From positions 1 to 6,980 of the forward strand of contig CATPBY010000531.1 of assembly GCA_955652845.1 (NCBI GenBank): 6,980 nt of DNA. Reading direction: 5' to 3'. Below the pieces are notes generated by a model that was not told where the DNA came from, did no database searches, and worked only from the letters and a program-made list of their open reading frames with translations. The translations under genes and the position numbers were made by a program. Positions 1-6,098 of this stretch are shown in pieces. Origin of the DNA: an uncultured Terriglobales bacterium. Lineage in GTDB: Bacteria > Acidobacteriota > Terriglobia > Terriglobales > Acidobacteriaceae. Position 1 is the first letter of the stretch. The number at the start of each line of letters is the position of its first letter.

Positions 1-183
1 GTATCCCTTGATCGCGAGTCGGCTGGGCGGGCTGCGTCCGTGCGACAAAAATTGGAGAGAGCCGGGCTTGCCATCGGCATGGCTGACAGTTTAATTGCAG
101 GCCCTGACTTGACCCGCAATCGAAAGCATTTCGAAAAGACAGAAGGCTTGAATTTGCTCTCACTTGGCAAATCTGCCAGTTGA
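1..183 (+). CDS. VapC-like PIN-domain toxin, C-terminal 60 residues (5' partial, possibly degenerate)
   Basis: An open frame runs from base 1 to a TGA at 181-183 without a start in the window, so the N-terminal half lies to the left. The 60 visible residues resemble the end of VapC-type PIN ribonucleases: a helix with LERAGLAIG (18-26), then MADSLIAG (27-34), whose Asp29 would be a metal-binding acidic residue, then LTRNRKHF (37-44) and a closing EGLNLL (48-53). Family members are toxins of type II toxin-antitoxin pairs that cut RNA; the antitoxin would normally lie just upstream, outside the window. Oddly, only GPDL separates LIA from TRN, where I expect about ten or eleven residues, so about seven seem to be missing in frame, from the helix and strand before TRN. 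It may therefore be inactive. It converges on purM with 19 bases between stops. The family call rests on motif memory, not a search. Confidence 0.66.
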   Translation, partial: VSLDRESAGRAASVRQKLERAGLAIGMADSLIAGPDLTRNRKHFEKTEGLNLLSLGKSAS

Positions 184-202
184 ACACTCCTGGTGCTGAA
201 GC

Positions 203-1258
203 CTACGTGTACATCACTTTTCTCTCGCCCTTGACAATTCTTCCCACCGTGTAAGCCTTCTCCCCGGCGCGCTCCAGCACGGTCTGAGCTTTCTTGAACT
301 TTTTCGACGGCACCACCAGCAGCATTCCCAGTCCCATGTTGAAAGTGCGCAGCATTTCTTCCTGGGGAACATTGCCCAGTTGTTGCAGGTGCTCAAAGAT
401 TGGCAGCACTGGCCAGGAGCCGATCTCGATCACCGCGGCCATGCCGCGCGGCAGCACGCGGGGAAGGTTGTCGGTGACGCCGCCGCCGGTGATGTGGGCC
501 ATAGCGGAGACGCACTCCGCATCCACCAGCCTCTTGATCGCGTGCCAATAGCTCTTGTGAGTCTTCATCAACTCATTGCCGACTTTCCCCTTGAGTTCAT
601 TAACGTAGGAATCGGGCGTGTAACGGCCAATTTCGAAAAGCACTTTGCGAGCCAGCGCGTAGCCATTGGTATGCAGGCCGTTAGAAGCGAGTCCGAGGAT
701 GACATCTCCTACCTCGACTGTTCTGCCGGTAATGAGGCGTTCCCGATCGGCGACGCCGACAATGAAGCCCGCCAGATCGTACTCGCCCTCCGGATAGAAA
801 CCAGGCATCTCGGCAGTTTCACCGCCAATCAGCGCGCATCCGTTGTGCTTGCAGGCTTCGGCCAGGCCTTCCACCACTTTCTCTACCACCTCAGGCTCGA
901 GCACTCCGGTGGCCAGGTAGTCCATGAAGAATAGCGGGGTCGCGCCCTGAACCGCGATGTCGTTGACGCAATGGTTTACCAGGTCCGCTCCAATCGTGTG
1001 ATGGACTTTCATCTCAAACGCCACTTTGAGCTTGGTGCCAACGCCATCGACGCTCGAAACCAGCACCGGATCGTTCCATTTTTCCTTATTGATTGCAAAC
1101 AGGCCGCCGAATCCGCCGATTTGGCTGAGCACGCCCCGCGTAAAGGTCTTGTGAGCCAGATACTTGATTCGCTTTTTGGTGCGATTCGCGCGGTCGATGT
1201 CCACGCCAGCATCAGCATAGGTGACAGTGGCAGCAGTCTTCGAGGAGTCGTGGGCCAC
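203..1258 (-). CDS. purM: Phosphoribosylformylglycinamidine cyclo-ligase (AIR synthetase)
   Basis: PurM closes the imidazole ring in de novo purine synthesis, converting FGAM plus ATP to aminoimidazole ribonucleotide in the cytoplasm. The 351 residues match the usual length (about 345) and carry the family motifs in order: YADAGVDI (14-21), DGVGTKLK (71-78), GADLVNHCVNDI (90-101), GGETAEMPGFY (145-155, ATP-binding region), GLHTNGYALAR (194-204), HITGGGVTDNLPR (255-267) and FNMGLGM (306-312). The start is GTG at 1258, chosen because the short lead before YADAGVDI matches the family; only a weak purine-rich site (GAGAACGG) precedes it. The stop is TAG at 203-205. purN, a frequent partner, does not follow; a convergent PIN-domain remnant lies there instead. 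The upstream gene on the same strand is a small membrane protein 125 bases away, with a possible purM promoter in the gap. Confidence 0.97.
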   Translation of the reverse strand: MAHDSSKTAATVTYADAGVDIDRANRTKKRIKYLAHKTFTRGVLSQIGGFGGLFAINKEKWNDPVLVSSVDGVGTKLKVAFEMKVHHTIGADLVNHCVNDIAVQGATPLFFMDYLATGVLEPEVVEKVVEGLAEACKHNGCALIGGETAEMPGFYPEGEYDLAGFIVGVADRERLITGRTVEVGDVILGLASNGLHTNGYALARKVLFEIGRYTPDSYVNELKGKVGNELMKTHKSYWHAIKRLVDAECVSAMAHITGGGVTDNLPRVLPRGMAAVIEIGSWPVLPIFEHLQQLGNVPQEEMLRTFNMGLGMLLVVPSKKFKKAQTVLERAGEKAYTVGRIVKGERKVMYT

Positions 1259-1334
1259 GGAAGTCAGTCCGTTCTCTAATTGCGGGGAATCCGCTCGGGG
1301 CTCGCTAGCCGGAAGAAACGTCTAGGCGCGGGTC

Positions 1335-1362
1335 ATTGTAGCATGTTCAGACACAGCGTCCG
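1335..1362 (-). promoter_or_regulatory. Possible sigma-70-type promoter for purM
   Basis: On the minus strand a TACAAT box (1335-1340, five of six matches to TATAAT) lies 16 bases after CGGACG (1357-1362), which keeps only the central GAC of TTGACA. Transcription would begin near 1328, leaving a leader of about 70 bases before the purM GTG. The position is right, but the -35 match is poor. Confidence 0.38.
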
Positions 1363-1383
1363 GGAGGTTGGCGGGTCGCCCGC

Positions 1384-1551
1384 CTACTGAGTCACGTAAG
1401 ACGAAAAGAAGTAGACCAGTACCCCGAGCAGCGCCAGGCCAGCGATTCCATACGCCGTCAACACCCAGACATTTCGATCCTCGTGACGGACTTGTTCGGA
1501 TCGTGAACCGCTCCCCGTAGTTGAATTTTCCGTAGACCGCCGCTGCTCCAT
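1384..1551 (-). CDS. Small single-pass membrane protein, function unknown
   Basis: I do not recognise the family. The frame encodes 55 residues from ATG 1551 to TAG 1384-1386. The first half (1-27) is polar, rich in Ser, Thr, Arg and Glu; the second half has one hydrophobic stretch at about 28-50 (VWVLTAYGIAGLALLG onward), ending SSYVTQ. Five arginines before the helix (4, 5, 17, 22, 26) and none after it suggest the N-terminus is in the cytoplasm. The frame could extend seven codons to a GTG at 1572, but ATG 1551 is preferred because TGGAGGGG sits just before it. Its TAG is 125 bases upstream of purM on the same strand, so the two may be co-transcribed. A real gene is supported by the ribosome site and the clean helix; nothing shows its role. 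Confidence 0.66.
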   Translation of the reverse strand: MEQRRSTENSTTGSGSRSEQVRHEDRNVWVLTAYGIAGLALLGVLVYFFSSYVTQ

Positions 1552-1555
1552 GGCC

Positions 1556-1560
1556 CCTCC
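1556..1560 (-). promoter_or_regulatory. Shine-Dalgarno site of the small membrane protein gene
   Basis: GGAGG on the minus strand lies four bases before ATG 1551, within TGGAGGGGCC. The match is strong though the spacing is slightly short. It favours ATG 1551 over the in-frame GTG at 1572, because the site would fall inside the longer reading frame. Confidence 0.6.
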
Positions 1561-1697
1561 AGATGAATGCACGATTCCGAGTACTTAACTGCCCTGTGCG
1601 GGCGGCAAAATTCTACTACGGGAGCATCGACCGACACCGGGAAATCGGCGAAGGCGCCACTTCCGACCTAAATTTGCCGGCTGCCTCAAGAAAGGGC

Positions 1698-1712
1698 GTT
1701 CTGTTTCGGAAC
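1698..1712. promoter_or_regulatory. Inverted repeat upstream of recA, possible repressor operator
   Basis: GTTCTG, three bases, then CGGAAC form an inverted repeat with five of six pairs, that is GTTC-N7-GAAC. GTTC/GAAC half-sites occur in several known LexA operators, such as GAAC-N4-GTTC in Firmicutes and TGTTC-N4-GAACA in Verrucomicrobia, but I know of no operator with this exact spacing. It lies about 62 bases upstream of the recA -10 box, farther than most repressor sites. A second palindrome, CGAA-A-TTCG at 1740-1748, is closer to the promoter. Either could be chance. Confidence 0.28.
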
Positions 1713-1750
1713 ATTCGGTGCAAAATTTCCTAACTGGGTCGAAATTCGCC

Positions 1751-1779
1751 TTTTCTTCGCTCACCAGCGCGTGTATAAT
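1751..1779 (+). promoter_or_regulatory. recA promoter
   Basis: A perfect TATAAT box stands at 1774-1779. Seventeen bases upstream is TTTTCT (1751-1756), a weak -35 sharing only T, T and C with TTGACA, as is common for regulated promoters. Transcription would start near 1786, giving a leader of about 42 bases before the recA ATG. This box would lie inside the longer recA reading frame from GTG 1771, which argues against that start. Confidence 0.62.
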
Positions 1780-1811
1780 CCGCCTCAACACTATCAGCAT
1801 TCATCAAAAAT

Positions 1812-1817
1812 AAGGAG
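1812..1817 (+). promoter_or_regulatory. recA ribosome binding site
   Basis: AAGGAG lies ten bases before ATG 1828. It decides the recA start in favour of 1828 over the in-frame GTG at 1771, which has no such site and overlaps the promoter. Confidence 0.75.
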
Positions 1818-1827
1818 CTGCACTCAT

Positions 1828-2925
1828 ATGGCCGATGAACGGACAAAGGCGATTGATCTGGCTTTTGCGCAAATCGAAAAGCAGTTTGGCAAGGGCTCGA
1901 TCATGCGCTTGGGCTCAAAAGAGGCTATCGTCCCTATCGCGGTCATTCCGACCGGCGCCATTTCGTTCGACGCTGCATTGGGCGTAGGCGGCTTCCCGCG
2001 GGGGCGCGTCGTTGAAATCTTTGGCCCGGAATCCTCGGGTAAGACCACCATCGCCTTGCAGGTGGTAGCTCAAGCCCAGAAGACTGGCGGGATGGCCGCG
2101 TTCGTTGACGCCGAACATGCGCTCGATCCTGGCTACGCCAAAAAACTCGGCGTGGACGTCGACAATCTGCTGGTTTCCCAGCCCGACTATGGCGAACAAG
2201 CACTGGAGATCACCGAGGCGCTGGTGCGCTCCGGAGCAATCGATGTACTGGTGGTCGATTCAGTGGCGGCGCTTGTGCCGAAAGCTGAACTCGATGGGGA
2301 GATGGGCGACAGCCACATGGGATTGCAGGCGCGGTTAATGTCGCAAGCCCTCCGCAAGCTGACTGGGACGGTTTCCAAGTCGCGCACCTGCCTGATATTC
2401 ATCAATCAGATACGCGAGAAAATCGGCGTCATGTTCGGAAATCCGGAAACCACCACGGGCGGCCGCGCACTCAAGTTTTATTCGTCGGTGCGGGTGGACA
2501 TCCGCCGCATCGCGGCGATTAAAGAAGGCGACGTAGTTACCGGATCACGTACGAAAGTAAAAGTGGTAAAGAACAAAGTCGCCGCGCCCTTCCGCGAAGC
2601 CGAGTTCGACATCATGTATGGCGAGGGCATCTCCCGCGAAGGTGATCTCATTGATATCGCTGTAAACCACAATCTGCTGGAGAAGTCGGGATCCTGGTTC
2701 AGCTATAAGGGCGAGCGCATCGGACAGGGCCGCGAGAATGCCCGCCAGTTCCTCAAGGACAACAAAGAAGTCTATGCCAAGCTGGAAAATGAAGTGCGCA
2801 AAGAACTCGGACTGATTCCAGCGACCGCCGCGCCAGCACAAGCGCCAGCCCCGCAAACCGCGCGTGTCACTACTATGCCCAGCGCTGTTCCTGAGCCCGC
2901 GAAAGTGCCGGCAGCTCGGCGTTAG
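1828..2925 (+). CDS. recA: Recombinase A (DNA strand exchange and SOS coprotease)
   Basis: RecA forms ATP-dependent filaments on single-stranded DNA, drives homologous recombination and stimulates LexA self-cleavage. The 365-residue product shows the whole core: MAW motif region 40-65, Walker A GPESSGKTT (66-74), Glu96 in VDAEHALDP (the catalytic glutamate, same number as in E. coli), Walker B LVVDSVAAL (141-149), loop L1 around ELDGEMGDSHMG (154-165), loop L2 with FGNPETTTGG (203-212) and the signature ALKFYSSVRVDIRR (214-227). The start is ATG 1828, set by AAGGAG and by MADERTKAIDLA, a typical RecA N-terminus. The tail (331-365) is Ala/Pro-rich with one acidic and four basic residues, unlike the acidic E. 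coli tail. The gene has its own promoter and is probably monocistronic, since a palindromic repeat and a new promoter precede coaD. recX does not follow. Confidence 0.98.
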   Translation: MADERTKAIDLAFAQIEKQFGKGSIMRLGSKEAIVPIAVIPTGAISFDAALGVGGFPRGRVVEIFGPESSGKTTIALQVVAQAQKTGGMAAFVDAEHALDPGYAKKLGVDVDNLLVSQPDYGEQALEITEALVRSGAIDVLVVDSVAALVPKAELDGEMGDSHMGLQARLMSQALRKLTGTVSKSRTCLIFINQIREKIGVMFGNPETTTGGRALKFYSSVRVDIRRIAAIKEGDVVTGSRTKVKVVKNKVAAPFREAEFDIMYGEGISREGDLIDIAVNHNLLEKSGSWFSYKGERIGQGRENARQFLKDNKEVYAKLENEVRKELGLIPATAAPAQAPAPQTARVTTMPSAVPEPAKVPAARR

Positions 2926-2934
2926 GAATTTCAA

Positions 2935-3017
2935 GTCATCGAGCCAGGCGAGGAAGCCGGTTTGGTGGACGTACCGTGCCGGGGAGAACGCGGATCCGTC
3001 GCTTCGCTCGCCATGAC
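2935..3017. repeat. Palindromic intergenic repeat, copy 1 (GTCAT...ATGAC)
   Basis: The 83-base stretch begins GTCATCGAGC (2935-2944) and ends GCTCGCCATGAC (3006-3017). The ends are imperfect inverted repeats, differing by a two-base bulge. The interior is GC-rich and includes the palindrome CGGATCCG (2991-2998). It starts ten bases after the recA stop and may act as its transcription terminator, though no T-run follows. A second element of the same length class lies at 4899-4986. I read both as members of a dispersed intergenic family. The mutual similarity is limited to the ends. Confidence 0.5.
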
Positions 3018-3057
3018 ATCTCTTCGAACCCTGAACACCGTACTCTTTAAACAGCAA

Positions 3058-3086
3058 TTGCCATCCCCGTACCCTCCGCATAGAAT
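3058..3086 (+). promoter_or_regulatory. Promoter of the coaD-aminotransferase operon
   Basis: TTGCCA (3058-3063, five of six matches) and TAGAAT (3081-3086, five of six) are separated by exactly 17 bases, the ideal sigma-70 arrangement. Transcription would start near 3093, leaving about 48 bases of leader before the coaD TTG. It is the best complete promoter in the window. Confidence 0.62.
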
Positions 3087-3140
3087 CTTTATTTAGTTTC
3101 GACTGCAACCCGCGCCGCTCACTTTATAAAAAGAGGAAGA

Positions 3141-3680
3141 TTGAAGAAAGTCATAGCGATATATCCGGGTTCGTTCGATCCCCCTACCAACGGGCATCTG
3201 GATTTAATCGAGCGGGGAAGCAAAATTTTCGACGAACTGGTAGTGGCCATCCTGCGAAACCCTGAGAAACATCCGTTATTCAGCCTGGGAGAGCGGCGGG
3301 CGATGCTGGAGGCGTTGATTGCCGGGGTCAGGAATGTGCGCGTCGACATCTTCGACGGGCTTACGGTGGATTACGCCGCCAGGGTAAAAGCCAGTGCGGT
3401 TCTGCGCGGCATTCGCGCTCTCAGCGACTATGAATACGAATTGCAGATGGCACTCATGAATCGCAAACTGAACCCCGCTCTGGAAACTGTATTCATGATG
3501 CCCGCCGAACAGTATTCTTATTTAAGTTCCCGGCTGGTGCGTGAGGTCGCGCAACTGGGAGGATCGATCAGAGACCTGGTCCCGGCAATGGTGGAACAGA
3601 AATTGCGAGAGAAACTGGATCCGGCGGTAAAGTTAGAGCATGCCAGAGAGCGCAGAACGAAAACAGGAAAAAGAGAATGA
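3141..3680 (+). CDS. coaD: Phosphopantetheine adenylyltransferase
   Basis: CoaD transfers AMP from ATP to 4'-phosphopantetheine, giving dephospho-CoA, the penultimate step of coenzyme A synthesis in the cytoplasm. The 179 residues are slightly longer than the usual 160, because of a charged tail (164-179) rich in Arg, Lys and Glu. Motifs: YPGSFDPPTNGHLDLIERG (8-26), with the TNGH nucleotidyltransferase signature at 16-19; LRGIRALSDYEYELQMALMN (88-107), the substrate-binding stretch; and YLSSRLVREVA (127-137), the second nucleotide-binding motif. The start is TTG at 3141, since no ATG or GTG lies in frame nearby and the family begins directly before this IYPGSFDP strand; AGAGGA stands three bases upstream, rather close. 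The stop overlaps the next gene by ATGA. A promoter at 3058-3086 probably serves both genes. Confidence 0.97.
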   Translation: MKKVIAIYPGSFDPPTNGHLDLIERGSKIFDELVVAILRNPEKHPLFSLGERRAMLEALIAGVRNVRVDIFDGLTVDYAARVKASAVLRGIRALSDYEYELQMALMNRKLNPALETVFMMPAEQYSYLSSRLVREVAQLGGSIRDLVPAMVEQKLREKLDPAVKLEHARERRTKTGKRE

Positions 3681-4879
3681 CCCCAGTCACGGAAGCAATC
3701 CCGGCAGTGAGACTTACAGAACGGATTAACCGCATAGAGCCCTCCGCCACCATGGCAGTGGTGGCCGAAGCTGACAAACTCCGCCAGCAGGGCATCGACG
3801 TTGTGGACTTTGGCGCCGGCGAGCCGCACTTCAGCACACCGCAGCACATTAAAGATGCGGCCATTGAGGCAATTCGCGGCAATTTCAGCAAGTACACGGC
3901 CGTGGGTGGAACCACCGAACTGAAAGATGCCATTATCCAACGTCACGCTGCGGACTTCCAATCTGAGTATCGCCTGGAAGAGGTAACTGCGTCGGTGGGT
4001 GGAAAGCATGGATTGTTCAACGCCATCCAGGTGCTGGTCGAGCACGGCGACGAAGTCATCCTTCCAGTCCCTTACTGGGTTTCGTTTAAGGACATTGTGG
4101 GTTACGCGGGTGGTAAATGCGTTTTGCTCGAGTCCGATGAGGCCCTGGGATTTCGGATTACGGCGCCATTGGTCGAGCGTCTTGTCACACCGCGAACCAA
4201 GCTGATCATTCTGAATTCGCCCGCCAATCCATCCGGCGCCGTGATGTCGCCGCAAGACCTGACCGAAGTTATGAGGCTCGCGGCGCAGCGCGGTATCTGG
4301 GTAATTTCGGATGAGTGCTATGTGTATCTGAGCTATACCGGTCAGCGTTTTTCGGTGGGTTCATTGCGCGAATATCGTGACCGCCTGGTGGTCGTGGGAT
4401 CGCTTTCGAAGACCTATGCCATGACCGGCTGGCGGTTAGGTTATGCCCTGGGGCCGGCGGCCATAATCAGCGCAATGCAAAAATTGCAAAGCCAGTCGAC
4501 TTCCAATCCGACTTCGTTTGTGCAAAAGGGCGCAATTGCCGCGCTTAAGGGTCCGCAGCAGTGCGTGGAGGACATGAGGCTCGAGTATATCCAGCTGCGT
4601 GATCATGTCGTGAAAGGTCTGCGCTCGATCTCAGGAATCCGGTGCACGCTTCCGGAAGGCGCGTTCTATGCATATCCTAATATTGCATCTTTCTTCGGGC
4701 GTGGTGGCGTGAAGACCGCGTCGGACGTGGCCGGAAAATTGCTGCGCGAGGCGCATGTCGCGACCGTACCGGGCGAAGGATTTGGAACTCGAGACCATAT
4801 TCGAGTGTCTTATGCCGCGTCCAGGGTCGAGCTCGATCGCGGGCTCGAACGCATGCGCAAGTTCCTGAGCGCGTTGTAG
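3677..4879 (+). CDS. aspC: Class I (Thermus-type) aspartate aminotransferase, PLP-dependent
   Basis: The enzyme exchanges the amino group between aspartate and 2-oxoglutarate; some members of this Ib group also use prephenate. The 400 residues match the family. PLP-site features: NSPANPSG (180-187, Asn184), SDECY (211-215, Asp212 and Tyr215), SLSKTYAMTGWRLGY (242-256, with Lys245 forming the Schiff base), and Arg376 in HIRVSYA, which should bind the substrate alpha-carboxylate. SVGGKHGLFN (106-115) contains Lys110, matching the lysine that reads the distal carboxylate in the Thermus enzyme, so aspartate specificity is supported. ATG 3677 overlaps the coaD stop (ATGA) and follows AGGA by eight bases, so translation is probably coupled. 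A palindromic repeat follows the stop. The symbol aspC is used loosely; this is not the E. coli Ia type. Confidence 0.93.
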   Translation: MTPVTEAIPAVRLTERINRIEPSATMAVVAEADKLRQQGIDVVDFGAGEPHFSTPQHIKDAAIEAIRGNFSKYTAVGGTTELKDAIIQRHAADFQSEYRLEEVTASVGGKHGLFNAIQVLVEHGDEVILPVPYWVSFKDIVGYAGGKCVLLESDEALGFRITAPLVERLVTPRTKLIILNSPANPSGAVMSPQDLTEVMRLAAQRGIWVISDECYVYLSYTGQRFSVGSLREYRDRLVVVGSLSKTYAMTGWRLGYALGPAAIISAMQKLQSQSTSNPTSFVQKGAIAALKGPQQCVEDMRLEYIQLRDHVVKGLRSISGIRCTLPEGAFYAYPNIASFFGRGGVKTASDVAGKLLREAHVATVPGEGFGTRDHIRVSYAASRVELDRGLERMRKFLSAL

Positions 4880-4898
4880 GCGGCCGAAACATAATTCC

Positions 4899-4986
4899 CT
4901 TGTCATCCTTCGCGGAACGGGCGACTGGGTTTGCCGGTATCTCACTGGCGCGGTTAGGACCCCAGTCGTTTTGCTCGAATGACAAG
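4899..4986. repeat. Nested palindromic intergenic repeat, copy 2 (CTTGTCAT...ATGACAAG)
   Basis: Perfect 8-base ends CTTGTCAT (4899-4906) and ATGACAAG (4979-4986) enclose a second perfect pair, CGACTGGG (4922-4929) and CCCAGTCG (4961-4968), so the strand can fold into a two-tier hairpin. From GTCAT to ATGAC it is 82 bases, almost the same as copy 1 after recA. Reading the minus strand, both copies begin GTCAT(T)CGAGC. It fills most of the gap between the aminotransferase and manA, ending 20 bases before the manA start. It may terminate or stabilise the upstream transcript; no coding signs are seen. Confidence 0.62.
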
Positions 4987-5006
4987 TCATTTTTCATCGT
5001 CGTCGA

Positions 5007-6008
5007 ATGACGGACCTCTACCCACTCTTGATGCAGCCGGCATTTGACCCGCGCCCCTGGGGAGGGACCGATCTCTCCCCCATCTATCCCAATCATCGCT
5101 TTGAGGAAAAAATCGGCGAGGCCTGGTTAACTGGAGACGCGTGCCAGGTGGCCAATGGTCCGCTGCGAGGCAAGTCGCTGGCAGAGCTAAGTTCGCATTA
5201 CCAGCACGAATTGGTAGGCAACGCAGCCAGAGATCTTGGCCGTTTTCCCTTGCTGGTGAAATTTCTCTTTCCAAACGAAAAGCTTTCAGTGCAGGTGCAT
5301 CCCGATGACGAAGCCGCGCAACAAGCAGGGGAACCTTGGGGGAAAACCGAGTGCTGGTACGTAGCCCACGCCAAGCCGGGAGCACAGATCGCGCTCGGTC
5401 TCAAGCCGGGCGCCACCCGAGCTGAGTTCGAGAACGCGATTCATAAGAATCGCGCTGAGGAGTTGCTCAATTGGATCAATATATATCCTGGCGAAATGAT
5501 TTACGTCGCGGCCGGAACAGTACATACTTTGGGCGCTGGAGCGATCCTGGTGGAGACCCAGCAACAGTCGGACACCACGTATCGTCTGTACGATTATGGA
5601 CGACCGCGCGAATTGCATCTGACAAGGGGCATGGCCGCCATAAAAGATAAAGTCGCATCAGGAAAAGTGATTCGGCCCGCACCTTTGTCCATCAACGGCG
5701 CCGGAAGCCGGCAGGCGCAATTGATTGCTGCACCATACTTCATGGTCGACATGTTCGAATTGAAGGAGGCCCATGTTTTCGGAACGCAGGATGCAACCGG
5801 AAAACATTCAGTTCAGATCATGGTAGCAATCGACGGCTGCGGCATAGTTGAAGTTCCAGGGACGGAACCGGTCACCATGGCAAAAGGCGACGCGGTGGTA
5901 GTGCCGGCATGTATTGGGGAATTTCGCGTGTGTCCGCAGTGGAGAGTGGAATTTCTTAAGTCGGCGGTGCCGGGTGGCTTGTTGCCAGAACCGGCGACAA
6001 GGCTGTAG
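5007..6008 (+). CDS. manA: Mannose-6-phosphate isomerase, type I, zinc-dependent
   Basis: ManA interconverts fructose-6-phosphate and mannose-6-phosphate, feeding GDP-mannose synthesis. The 333 residues fit the short bacterial type I form (about 315). The N-terminus carries PAFDPRPWGG (11-20), typical of the family. Zinc ligands are visible: Gln96 and His98 in LSVQVHPDDE (93-102), Glu115 in WGKTECWYV (111-119) and His173 in AAGTVHTLGAG (168-178). ETQQQSDTTYRLYDYGR (183-199) is the conserved active-site strand, with the catalytic Arg199. A second, poorly conserved cupin barrel fills the C-terminal third. The start is ATG 5007; no Shine-Dalgarno sequence is visible, and an in-frame ATG at codon 9 has none either. 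The gene lies 127 bases after the aminotransferase, separated by a palindromic repeat, and 101 bases before manC, with which it works. Confidence 0.95.
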   Translation: MTDLYPLLMQPAFDPRPWGGTDLSPIYPNHRFEEKIGEAWLTGDACQVANGPLRGKSLAELSSHYQHELVGNAARDLGRFPLLVKFLFPNEKLSVQVHPDDEAAQQAGEPWGKTECWYVAHAKPGAQIALGLKPGATRAEFENAIHKNRAEELLNWINIYPGEMIYVAAGTVHTLGAGAILVETQQQSDTTYRLYDYGRPRELHLTRGMAAIKDKVASGKVIRPAPLSINGAGSRQAQLIAAPYFMVDMFELKEAHVFGTQDATGKHSVQIMVAIDGCGIVEVPGTEPVTMAKGDAVVVPACIGEFRVCPQWRVEFLKSAVPGGLLPEPATRL

Positions 6009-6070
6009 AACGGACTTCAGAATGAGCATTTCAGGATTCGGAGCTGGCCCCTAGATCTGACATCATCTAT

Positions 6071-6098
6071 CTGAACTCTGAATCTCTCTGAACTCTGA
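6071..6098. repeat. Two direct copies of CTGAACTCTGA, 17 bases apart
   Basis: CTGAACTCTGA occurs at 6071-6081 and again, identical, at 6088-6098, with ATCTCT between. Related pieces (ATCTGACATC at 6055-6064) lie just upstream. The block sits in the 101-base manA-manC gap, ending 11 bases before the manC TTG. It could be a short simple-sequence expansion or a pair of protein-binding sites; the sequence alone cannot say. Confidence 0.7.

Noticed and set aside
380..1279. Long plus-strand frames (184 and 102 codons) opposite purM
   Set aside because: They lie antisense to an unmistakable purM and show no motifs; they result from the codon bias of the real gene.
1610..1615. TAGAAT on the minus strand as a promoter for the small membrane protein gene
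   Set aside because: The -10 position is plausible, but no recognisable -35 lies 16-18 bases upstream.
1771..1827. Nineteen-codon N-terminal extension of recA from GTG 1771
   Set aside because: It overlaps the TATAAT promoter box and has no ribosome site. AAGGAG before ATG 1828 and the typical MADERTKAIDLA N-terminus decide for 1828.
3000..3060. Rho-independent terminator after recA
   Set aside because: The palindrome at 2935-3017 has imperfect ends and no T-run follows, so I call it a repeat, not a terminator.
2545..3108. Minus-strand frame of 187 codons opposite the 3' end of recA and the following gap
   Set aside because: It covers conserved recA sequence, a palindromic repeat and the coaD promoter, and its product shows no recognisable domain.
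3518..4255. Minus-strand frame of 245 codons opposite coaD and the aminotransferase gene
   Set aside because: Both plus-strand genes carry full catalytic motifs here; the antisense product has no recognisable family features.
5982..6011. TTGCCA-N18-TAGAAC as a manC promoter
   Set aside because: It lies across the manA stop, the -10 matches only four of six positions, and the spacing is long. manC may be read through from manA.
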